From Sabulitectum sp964571965 (lineage in GTDB: Bacteria > Fermentibacterota > Fermentibacteria > Fermentibacterales > JCC-6): a stretch of 5,140 nucleotides of DNA. Both the position numbers and the translations under genes were made by a program. Below, in pieces: positions 1 to 5,140 of the stretch (its first letter is position 1; each line of letters begins with the position of its first letter). Below the pieces are notes generated by a model, which saw only the letters and a program-made list of their open reading frames with translations, did no database searches and had not been told where the DNA came from. Location: contig CAZNFQ010000129.1 of the NCBI GenBank assembly GCA_964571965.1, positions 1 through 5,140 on the forward strand, in the 5' to 3' direction.

Positions 1-1583
1 TCAGGGAAGTGGCTGAGTTCGGAGCAGAAGCCCTGGAAGAGGCAAGGGTCTCCGGAGGCGAGGGCGAAGCCGAAGAGCGACCGCCTGTGGTTACGATCAT
101 GGGCCATGTGGACCATGGCAAAACCGCCCTGCTCGACCGCATAAGGTCATCCAACGTCATATCCACGGAGTCCGGCGGAATTACCCAGCACATCGGCGCC
201 TACGTTGCCAGTCTGGACGAAGACCGCCAGGTGACCTTCATAGACACACCCGGTCATGCCGCTTTCACCGCCATGCGCGCCAGGGGTGCGCTGGTAACAG
301 ACATCGTCATTCTTGTGGTGGCAGCGGACAGCAGGGTAATGCCGCAGACCAAAGAGTCCATCGAGCATGCACGTGCGGCGGGTATACCCATAATCGTGGC
401 CATAACCAAAATAGACCTTCAGACCGCGAACCCCGATTTCATCAAGCAGGATCTGTCCAAGAACGGAGTTCTGGTCGAGGAGTGGAGCGGCAACGTACAG
501 TGCGCCCAGGTTTCAGCGATTACCGGTGAGGGGATCGATGATCTTCTGGAGAAGATACTTCTTCAGGCGGAAATGATGGAACTCACCGCCTATCCGGACA
601 GACTGGCCAGGGGAACGGTTCTCGAGGGCAGGATAGATCACAGACGCGGATGCATCGTGAACATCCTTATCCAGGACGGCACACTGAAGGAAGGCGACTG
701 CTTCGTGGCCGGTCAGTTCTCCGGAAGGGTAAGGGCCCTTTTCGACGAGAATGACGAGGAAATTTCTGAAGTTCCTCCCGGTTATCCCGTACAGCTTCTA
801 GGTTCACCCGGCGTACCCGATGCAGGTGATTCCTTCGTGGCCGTGGAGAGTGAAGCGGAAGCAAAGAGGGTTTCCCTCAGAAGACAGATAGTCGAGAGGG
901 AGAAGGTACTCCATGCAAGGCGCAAGGTTTCCCTTGAGGATTTCTGGGCTACCACGGAAGACGGCGAGAGGGTACTCAACGTCATCGTCAAATCAGACGT
1001 TTCAGGTTCCGCAGAAGCCATAGTGGACACCCTCAGTAAACTTCAGACCGACGAAGTGGGAGTAAGTGTGGTGCTCAGCGGTGCCGGAGGCATAACCGAA
1101 AGCGATGTGGATCTTGCCTCCGCCTCCAACGCCGTTATTCTCGGATTCAAGGTAAGACCGGATCAGAGGGCAAGGGAGAAGGCTGCTGAAGAGGGAGTTC
1201 AGATAAGCACCTTCAGCGTTATTTATGCCCTTGAGGAAACGGTGAAGAAGGCCCTGGGCGGTCTTCTGAAACCCGAGGAGAAGGAAGAGTTCCTGGGCTC
1301 CGCCGAGGTCAGAGACACATTCAAGGTTCCCAAGATCGGCGTCATAGCAGGATGCTACATAGTAGCCGGAAAGATCAAGAGGAATGCAAGAGTGCGTCTG
1401 GTGAGAAATGGTGTGGTTCAGTGGGAGGGTGAGATATCCTCGTTGAAACACTTCAAGGAAGACCGGCGGGAAATGCTTGCAGGCTTCGAGTGCGGTATAG
1501 GCCTCGAGAGGTATAACGACGTCAAGGTCGGAGACACCATAGAGAGCTTCGAGATAGTCAAGATTGCGAGAGAGCTGGATTGA
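1..1583 (+). CDS. infB: Translation initiation factor IF-2, 3' part (5'-truncated by window edge)
   Basis: IF2 is the GTPase that places fMet-tRNA on the 30S subunit and promotes 50S joining. The frame is open to the left edge. The GTG at 9 is an internal Val codon, not a start, so the variable N-terminal region lies outside the window. Counting from that Val as residue 1, the P-loop GHVDHGKT is at 32-39, the switch I region GGITQHIGA at 56-64, and DTPGH with catalytic His at 79-83. G4 is TKID at 133-136 (usually NKID) and G5 is SAIT at 169-172 (usually SAKT). The beta-barrel domain II follows at about 195-285, domain C1 at about 323-425 (KSDVSGSAEA, SGAGGITESDV), and the fMet-tRNA-binding C2 domain at about 432-524 (IAGC, GKIKRN, ECGIG). 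The C-terminus is complete. Family identity is certain. The G4/G5 variants and a His in the usual Lys-Arg-aromatic patch of C2 are unusual but do not suggest a pseudogene. Confidence 0.98.
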   Translation, partial: REVAEFGAEALEEARVSGGEGEAEERPPVVTIMGHVDHGKTALLDRIRSSNVISTESGGITQHIGAYVASLDEDRQVTFIDTPGHAAFTAMRARGALVTDIVILVVAADSRVMPQTKESIEHARAAGIPIIVAITKIDLQTANPDFIKQDLSKNGVLVEEWSGNVQCAQVSAITGEGIDDLLEKILLQAEMMELTAYPDRLARGTVLEGRIDHRRGCIVNILIQDGTLKEGDCFVAGQFSGRVRALFDENDEEISEVPPGYPVQLLGSPGVPDAGDSFVAVESEAEAKRVSLRRQIVEREKVLHARRKVSLEDFWATTEDGERVLNVIVKSDVSGSAEAIVDTLSKLQTDEVGVSVVLSGAGGITESDVDLASASNAVILGFKVRPDQRAREKAAEEGVQISTFSVIYALEETVKKALGGLLKPEEKEEFLGSAEVRDTFKVPKIGVIAGCYIVAGKIKRNARVRLVRNGVVQWEGEISSLKHFKEDRREMLAGFECGIGLERYNDVKVGDTIESFEIVKIARELD

Positions 1584-1936
1584 ACCCCAGAAAAAATGAG
1601 CAGCTGACAGGTAGAATACGGATGCTCCTGGCTGAGATAATCAGCCGGGAGGTGTCCGATCCCAGAATAGAAGATATGGTTATCAACCGCATAGATCTTG
1701 CCTCTGACGGCTCCTATGCCAAGGTCTACGTCTCAACTTATTCCGATGTGGATGCCGACGCGGTTAAAGATAGAATGAGAGCCCTGATCAGAGCATCGGG
1801 CTACATAAGAAGGCTTCTCTCGGGCAAGCTGGGAACGAGGACAGTTCCTGAACTGCGTTTCTTCTGGGATGATTCCGTTAAGGAAGGGGAGCAGGTCCTT
1901 TCCCTTCTGCGTTCCCTGAAACCCGAAGAAGACTGA
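1580..1936 (+). CDS. rbfA: Ribosome-binding factor A (30S maturation factor)
   Basis: RbfA is a small KH-fold protein that binds the immature 30S subunit and aids 16S rRNA 5'-end and helix 1 maturation. It is also linked to cold adaptation in E. coli. The 118 residues match the usual length. Family features include the N-terminal basic helix (RIRMLLAEIISREVSDPRI), the strand YAKVYVS at 46-52, the A-S-G kink at 72-74 typical of the RbfA KH fold, and VPELRFFWDDS at 89-99 near the end. The start is TTG at 1580, whose last two bases begin the infB stop (TTGA overlap). The nearest ATG (1596) is out of frame, and the next in-frame ATG (1622) would remove the conserved first helix. No strong Shine-Dalgarno site is visible, only a weak GAGAGAG, so reinitiation after infB is the likely mode. 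Function is inferred from family membership. The exact start is moderately sure. Confidence 0.94.
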   Translation: MNPRKNEQLTGRIRMLLAEIISREVSDPRIEDMVINRIDLASDGSYAKVYVSTYSDVDADAVKDRMRALIRASGYIRRLLSGKLGTRTVPELRFFWDDSVKEGEQVLSLLRSLKPEED

Positions 1937-1938
1937 AT

Positions 1939-2796
1939 TTGACCGGAGCTGTCTATCTTCATGACAAGGGAGCCGGGGTAACTTCAAGAAGGGCTGCCGG
2001 TAATGCGGCCAGGGCCCTTGGTTTCAGAAAATACGGTCACTGCGGAACACTGGACCCGGACGCCACCGGGCTTCTGGTGGTTCTTCTGGGCAGGGCGACA
2101 CGCCTTGCCCGGTACCTCTCCGGAGAGAGGAAAAGGTATTCATTCGAACTTGTCACAGGCATTTCAACCGATACTCTGGACATGTCAGGGACCGTCACCG
2201 CCAGAGCCGACAACTCCCGGGTATCATTGGCTCTGGTGCAGGAGGCATTGAAGACGGTAACTGGAACCATACCGCAGCAGGTTCCTCTATTCAGCGCGGT
2301 AAGGGTATCGGGTAATCGGGGATACAAGCTGGCCCGTGAGGGAAAAACTCCCGAAATGCCCGTGAGGACCGTTACGGTTTCCAACTGGAAAACGGGAGAG
2401 ATCAGCCGGGGAAGGGTTTACCTGGAGGTAACGGTATCCGCCGGAACCTATGTGAGGGCACTTGCAAGAGATATAGGAAAAGCACTTGGAGTTCCGTCAG
2501 TGGCTGATTCCATAAGGCGCACCGCCTCCGGTGTATTCACCGCAGCTGAAGCTTCGGTGGAACCGGACCAGCCCGGTTCTCTGCTTACCATGGCTCAGGC
2601 TGCGGCCAGGGTGATGAAAACGGTGCCTTTATCACATGAAGACACCATGAGAGCCGCCCATGGAATGACGGTTCCCGGCAAAGAACCGGGAGAAACCGCT
2701 CTGCTTGACCGGGAAGGACGGCTCATAGCAATTGGGCTGGACGACGGTTCTGTCATAAGCCCTAAAACCGTTCTCGTAACACCGGAGGAATTGTGA
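1939..2796 (+). CDS. truB: tRNA pseudouridine(55) synthase TruB
   Basis: TruB converts U55 in the T-loop of tRNAs to pseudouridine and also acts as a tRNA chaperone. The 285 residues are close to the bacterial norm. The catalytic motif GHCGTLDPDATG is at 33-44 with nucleophile Asp39. The Tyr of the KRY motif is Tyr67. VPLFSAVRVSG is at 115-125 and SAGTYVRALARDIG at 167-180. A short C-terminal PUA-like segment (about 228-285) ends in a DREGRLIAIG-type strand pair. The N-terminal motif, normally DKPxGxTS, reads DKGAGVTS at 9-16, so the usual Pro is missing. The start is TTG at 1939, 2 bases after the rbfA stop. The conserved fold begins at residue 3, so no later start is possible, and there is no clear Shine-Dalgarno site (only GAAGAAG). 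Activity looks intact because all key catalytic residues I could locate are present. Confidence 0.96.
   Translation: MTGAVYLHDKGAGVTSRRAAGNAARALGFRKYGHCGTLDPDATGLLVVLLGRATRLARYLSGERKRYSFELVTGISTDTLDMSGTVTARADNSRVSLALVQEALKTVTGTIPQQVPLFSAVRVSGNRGYKLAREGKTPEMPVRTVTVSNWKTGEISRGRVYLEVTVSAGTYVRALARDIGKALGVPSVADSIRRTASGVFTAAEASVEPDQPGSLLTMAQAAARVMKTVPLSHEDTMRAAHGMTVPGKEPGETALLDREGRLIAIGLDDGSVISPKTVLVTPEEL
2559..2580 (+). other. Possible RNA hairpin inside truB
   Basis: GAACCGG at 2560-2566 pairs perfectly with CCGGTTC at 2573-2579 around a 6-base loop, with a further G-U pair at 2559/2580. It falls in codons for the linker between the TruB catalytic domain and the PUA-like C-terminal segment. It has no T run and may be a chance result of Pro/Gly codons. 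It is recorded because it is the longest perfect stem I noticed in the window. Confidence 0.25.
2784..2789 (+). promoter_or_regulatory. Shine-Dalgarno site for ribF, closely spaced
   Basis: GGAGGA lies in the last codons of truB, with GGAGG ending 4 bases before the GTG start at 2793. This is shorter than the usual 5-9 base spacing. It supports GTG at 2793 as the ribF start, together with the in-frame stop at 2763 that blocks any longer version. An ATT codon at 2790 would be the only other nearby possibility and is even closer. Confidence 0.7.
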
Positions 2797-3638
2797 GATT
2801 CGCAGCACTGGGAGCATTTGACGGTCTTCACCCGGGGCACATGAAGGTTATCGGCAGTGCAGGCGGTAATCCCGGGGTGGTTTTCTTCGAACCTGTTCCC
2901 AGACAGGTCTTCGGCGGGAAAGATTGGAACAGACGTCTTACAACTCCCCAGGAGCGCTATGAACTGTTGCGGGACAAGGGCATAAATAGTATTATTACTC
3001 TTCCGTTCGACGGGGCTACAGCGGGAACATCCCCTGAGGATTTCAGCGCTGTTCTTGCTGGAATTGGACTGTTCGGCGGTTTTGTAGTAGGGTACGACTT
3101 CCGGTACGGGGCACAGGCTTCCGGTACACCGGACTCTCTAAGGGAAGATCTGCGAAGGCATGGTCTTGAACTCAGAGTGGTCAGTCCGGAGACCATTGAC
3201 TCCGTTCCGGTAAAAAGCGGAAGAATTCGAAACCTCCTGCTGAAAGGTGAACTTCAGGAAGCTTCGAAACTTCTGGGCCGCAGGTATGGAGCAACCGGTG
3301 TTGTTTCCAGGGGCAGGGGTTTAGGCAGAGAGCTGGGTTTTCCAACCCTGAATGTCAGGGTTCCCGCTTCCAAGCTGCTTCCCCCCGCCGGAAGCTACGC
3401 AGCCTTCGCCGGCACAGGTTGCACCGCACGGAAAGCGGTTGCGTTTACGGTTCCCGGAAGGAACCTGATAGAGGTCCATGTTCCCTCGCTGGAGGAAGAT
3501 CTTTACGGTAGAGCCGTATCGGTTCAGTTGATCTCTTTCATAAGGGCACCGGAAAAATGTGGATCGAACGAAGAACTGAAAAGAAAGATAAAAAGTGATC
3601 TGGAGATTTCAATGGAGGTACTGAAAGAATGGCAGTAA
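2793..3638 (+). CDS. ribF: Bifunctional riboflavin kinase / FMN adenylyltransferase (FAD synthetase), divergent
   Basis: RibF phosphorylates riboflavin to FMN (C-terminal kinase) and adenylates FMN to FAD (N-terminal nucleotidyltransferase). The 281 residues are shorter than the usual roughly 305-320. The adenylyltransferase motif GAFDGLHPGH is at 7-16, FFEPVPRQVF at 31-40, LTTPQERYELL at 49-59 and VVGYDFRYG at 98-106. The usual ISSTRIR reads VKSGRIR at 140-146. The kinase domain has RELGFPTLN at 179-187 (usual PTAN), AGSYAAF at 199-205, IEVHV at 226-230 with the likely catalytic Glu227, and DLYG at 236-239. The usual ANIGxxPTF segment is poorly conserved (VAFTVPGRN, 216-224). The start is GTG at 2793, overlapping the truB stop (GTGA). 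An in-frame stop at 2763 leaves no room for the normal longer N-terminus. The order of conserved blocks makes the family sure, but full bifunctional activity is an inference. Confidence 0.93.
   Translation: MRFAALGAFDGLHPGHMKVIGSAGGNPGVVFFEPVPRQVFGGKDWNRRLTTPQERYELLRDKGINSIITLPFDGATAGTSPEDFSAVLAGIGLFGGFVVGYDFRYGAQASGTPDSLREDLRRHGLELRVVSPETIDSVPVKSGRIRNLLLKGELQEASKLLGRRYGATGVVSRGRGLGRELGFPTLNVRVPASKLLPPAGSYAAFAGTGCTARKAVAFTVPGRNLIEVHVPSLEEDLYGRAVSVQLISFIRAPEKCGSNEELKRKIKSDLEISMEVLKEWQ
3614..3619 (+). promoter_or_regulatory. Shine-Dalgarno site for rpsO
   Basis: GGAGGT lies inside the ribF reading frame, 9 bases before the rpsO ATG at 3629. It is the strongest and best-spaced ribosome-binding site in the window, in keeping with the high output needed for a ribosomal protein. 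The flanking sequence (about 3550-3630) is A-rich and looks weakly structured, which would favour ribosome access. Confidence 0.85.
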
Positions 3639-3898
3639 GCAGCGAAAGAAAAAAGGAGCTTGCGATCCAGTTCGGAGGCGGCGAGGAGAACACAGGTAAA
3701 ACTGAGGTTCAGATAGCCATACACACCGAAAGAATCAAGCAGCTAACCGAACACGCCAAGGCAAACCCCAAGGACAACAACTTCCGCAGGGGACTTCTCA
3801 AGCTTGTGGGTCAGAGGCGTCGTCTTCTGAACTACCTTGAGTCCAGGGACGTGGAAAGATACAGAAGTGTAATCAAAGAGCTTGGTCTGAGAAGGTAG
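3629..3898 (+). CDS. rpsO: 30S ribosomal protein S15
   Basis: S15 is a primary 16S rRNA-binding protein that organises the three-way junction of helices 20-22 in the central domain and forms an intersubunit bridge. The product is 89 residues, exactly the standard length, and aligns without gaps to E. coli S15. Conserved blocks include TGKTEVQIA at 22-30, FRRGLLKLVGQRRRLLNYL at 52-70 and DVERY plus the LGLRR terminus. The rRNA-contacting His42 and Asp49 (Met counted as 1) are present. The usual HHS before RR is NNF at 50-52, replacing a Ser that contacts rRNA in known structures. The ATG at 3629 lies inside ribF, with a 10-base overlap, and has a strong Shine-Dalgarno site at 3614-3619. Any S15 autoregulatory RNA would therefore have to sit in ribF coding sequence. 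Confidence 0.98.
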   Translation: MAVSSERKKELAIQFGGGEENTGKTEVQIAIHTERIKQLTEHAKANPKDNNFRRGLLKLVGQRRRLLNYLESRDVERYRSVIKELGLRR

Positions 3899-3931
3899 AT
3901 AGCCTTGAACGAACAGCTCCCATGTGTGATG

Positions 3932-3947
3932 CCGGGCGACGGCCCGG
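3932..3947 (+). other. GC-rich hairpin in the rpsO-pnp spacer
   Basis: CCGGGC at 3932-3937 and GCCCGG at 3942-3947 form a perfect 6-bp stem with loop GACG, in the 77-base spacer between rpsO and pnp. No run of T follows (GACAAGAAGTG), so it does not look like an intrinsic terminator. In E. coli the same spacer carries a terminator, a pnp promoter and an RNase III-cut hairpin used in PNPase autoregulation. This stem is much shorter, so a similar role is only a possibility. It could instead be a stability or processing element at the 3' end of rpsO RNA. I see no convincing promoter in the spacer. Confidence 0.5.
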
Positions 3948-3966
3948 GACAAGAAGTGAATGACAG

Positions 3967-3971
3967 AAGGA
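3967..3971 (+). promoter_or_regulatory. Shine-Dalgarno site for pnp
   Basis: AAGGA ends 4 bases before the pnp ATG at 3976. It is a moderate match that supports this ATG, which also fits the known N-terminus of the PNPase family. Confidence 0.65.
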
Positions 3972-3975
3972 AAGT

Positions 3976-5140
3976 ATGAAAACAATCGTTGAAGAGATGA
4001 TAGCAGGACGCAAGTTAACCATTGAAACAGGCAGAATGGCCAAACAGGCCCATGGAGCTGTTTACGTTCAGTACGGAGAATCAGCAGTTCTCGTTGCCGC
4101 ATGCAGTGAGCCTGCTTCCCGTGACATGGGGTTCTTCCCCCTCACCATCGAGTACAGAGAAAGAACCTACGCAGCGGGTAAGATCCCCGGCGGGTTCTTC
4201 AAAAGAGAAGGACGGCCCAGCGAGAAGGAAATTCTCACCGCCCGTCTCATAGACAGACCCCTTAGACCTCTTTTCCCCGACGGTTTCAAGGACGAGACCC
4301 AGGTATACTGTCTGGTGCTCAGTTCCGACGACGAAAACGATCCAAACCTGCTGGGCCTCATCGGAGGATCCGCCGCTCTCATGATATCCGACATCCCCTG
4401 GGAGGGACCTGTGAGCGCCATCAGGGTTGGCAGGGTCAACGGAGAGATAGTCCTGAATCCCACGGTTACCCAGATGGCAGAAAGTGATCTGGAACTGGTG
4501 GTTGCGGTTAAGGGCAGGGAAGTGGTAATGCTGGAGGGTCACTCCAGAGAACTTCCCGAAGAGGTCATAGCAGAAGCCATTTCCATGGCAGCCTCAGAAG
4601 CCGCGAAGATCAACGACCTCCAGCTCAAGCTCAGGCAGACCGTTGGAAAAGATAAGAAACCCTTCGAAGCTCCAGTTCTTCCCGAGGGTCTTTACGAAGT
4701 GGTTTATGAGATAGTTGCCGATGAACTCTCCAGGGTCTACGGCAAAGGGAACAAGGACAACATGGCCGCGGCCATGGAGAATTCCCGAGAGAGGGCCGCA
4801 AAGGCCGTGTGCGAGAAATTCGGCCTTGAAGAAGACGACGAAGAGTACGCGAAGCCCACTAAAGAGGCTATCTACAAGGCTGAAAAAGAATATGTACGCT
4901 CGAGACTCCTTTCAGACGGCGTCAGGTACGACGGCCGTCAGAGGACCGAAGTAAGGGACATAAGCTGTGAGGTTGGAGTTCTTCCAAGAACCCACGGTTC
5001 AGCCCTGTTTACAAGGGGCGAAACCCAGGCTCTCTGCGCAGCAACCCTTGGCGGTGACCGCGACGAACAGAGAATAGATGCCCTCCTCGGTGAGTACAAG
5101 AAAAACTTCATGCTTCACTACAACTTCCCCAGCTTCAGTG
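3976..5140 (+). CDS. pnp: Polyribonucleotide nucleotidyltransferase (PNPase), 5' part (truncated by window edge)
   Basis: PNPase is a trimeric phosphorolytic 3'-5' exoribonuclease, often associated with the RNA degradosome, that degrades mRNA and can add tails. The window holds 388 codons plus one base, about the first 55 percent of a typical enzyme of about 700 residues. The first RNase PH-like domain covers about 1-225, with FFKREGRPSEKE at 74-85 (the RNA-contacting FFRR-type loop) and RLIDRPLRPLFP at 90-101. An all-helical linker runs over about 240-315. The second RNase PH-like domain opens with RYDGRQ at 317-322, HGSALFTRGETQ at 340-351 and LHYNFPSFS at 380-388. The catalytic Asp region, KH and S1 domains lie beyond the edge. 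ATG at 3976 is preceded by AAGGA at 3967-3971, and the family N-terminus fits it. The frame has no stop within the window. Confidence 0.98.
   Translation, partial: MKTIVEEMIAGRKLTIETGRMAKQAHGAVYVQYGESAVLVAACSEPASRDMGFFPLTIEYRERTYAAGKIPGGFFKREGRPSEKEILTARLIDRPLRPLFPDGFKDETQVYCLVLSSDDENDPNLLGLIGGSAALMISDIPWEGPVSAIRVGRVNGEIVLNPTVTQMAESDLELVVAVKGREVVMLEGHSRELPEEVIAEAISMAASEAAKINDLQLKLRQTVGKDKKPFEAPVLPEGLYEVVYEIVADELSRVYGKGNKDNMAAAMENSRERAAKAVCEKFGLEEDDEEYAKPTKEAIYKAEKEYVRSRLLSDGVRYDGRQRTEVRDISCEVGVLPRTHGSALFTRGETQALCAATLGGDRDEQRIDALLGEYKKNFMLHYNFPSFS

Noticed and set aside
9..11. GTG near the left edge as an IF2 start codon
   Set aside because: The frame is open upstream to the edge, and IF2 needs more N-terminal sequence before the G domain. 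This is an internal Val.
1002..1451. 149-codon open frame on the minus strand within infB
   Set aside because: It lies entirely opposite strongly conserved IF2 codons, has no recognisable domain and no own promoter or ribosome site. It is a shadow frame.
2003..2251. 82-codon plus-strand frame inside truB
   Set aside because: It overlaps the TruB catalytic domain in another frame, and its composition (Pro/Trp-rich) is typical of an out-of-frame reading.
3905..3933. Possible pnp promoter: TTGAAC followed 17 bases later by GATGCC
   Set aside because: The -35 match is fair, but the -10 box is a poor match to TATAAT, so it is not supported.
3932..3947. Hairpin as a rho-independent terminator of rpsO
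   Set aside because: No T-rich tract follows the stem.
3922..3963. 13-codon ATG frame in the rpsO-pnp spacer, a possible leader peptide
   Set aside because: It has no Shine-Dalgarno site, covers the GC hairpin by chance and has no run of regulatory codons.
4081..4542. 153-codon open frame on the minus strand within pnp
   Set aside because: It is opposite the conserved first RNase PH domain of PNPase, and its translation resembles no family I know.
4715..4954. 79-codon plus-strand frame inside pnp
   Set aside because: It is an out-of-frame reading of the PNPase helical linker. The pnp frame itself is conserved and uninterrupted here.
1..5140. A mobile element, CRISPR array, toxin-antitoxin pair or defence system
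   Set aside because: The window is filled end to end by six housekeeping genes in conserved order. There are no spaced direct repeats, transposase motifs or foreign-looking composition.

Overview
The window is a continuous, same-strand piece of a conserved bacterial translation and RNA-metabolism operon: infB (3' part) - rbfA - truB - ribF - rpsO - pnp (5' part). All six genes lie on the + strand. The first is cut by the left edge and the last by the right edge. Almost every base is coding. The only gaps are 2 bases between rbfA and truB and 77 bases between rpsO and pnp (3899-3975).

Layout: IF2 runs from the left edge to 1583 and lacks its N-terminal region. rbfA (1580-1936) overlaps it by 4 bases. 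truB (1939-2796) follows after 2 bases. ribF (2793-3638) overlaps truB by 4 bases. rpsO (3629-3898) overlaps ribF by 10 bases. pnp starts at 3976 after a short spacer with one GC-rich hairpin, and it is still open at 5140. No stretch above 300 bases lacks a gene.

How the genes fit together: IF2 delivers initiator tRNA to the small subunit. RbfA matures the 30S subunit around 16S rRNA. TruB makes pseudouridine 55 in tRNA. RibF makes FMN and FAD. S15 is a primary 16S-binding protein. PNPase degrades and processes RNA. This gene order is a familiar bacterial arrangement (the nusA-infB-rbfA-truB-ribF-rpsO-pnp cluster). The overlaps and the use of TTG, TTG and GTG starts for rbfA, truB and ribF suggest one polycistronic message with translational coupling.

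Organism: a bacterium. By eye the base composition is slightly GC-rich, with many AGG/AGA arginine and ATA isoleucine codons. The proteins carry several departures from consensus: an IF2 G4 motif of TKID, an S15 with Phe at a usual Ser rRNA contact, and an unusual RibF. This fits a lineage away from the well-studied Proteobacteria and Firmicutes, perhaps an uncultured phylum, but the phylum cannot be fixed from this sequence alone.

I found no mobile element, CRISPR array, tRNA, rRNA, phage gene or new system. The points worth a second look are small: start codons and overlaps, motif substitutions, and possible RNA hairpins.
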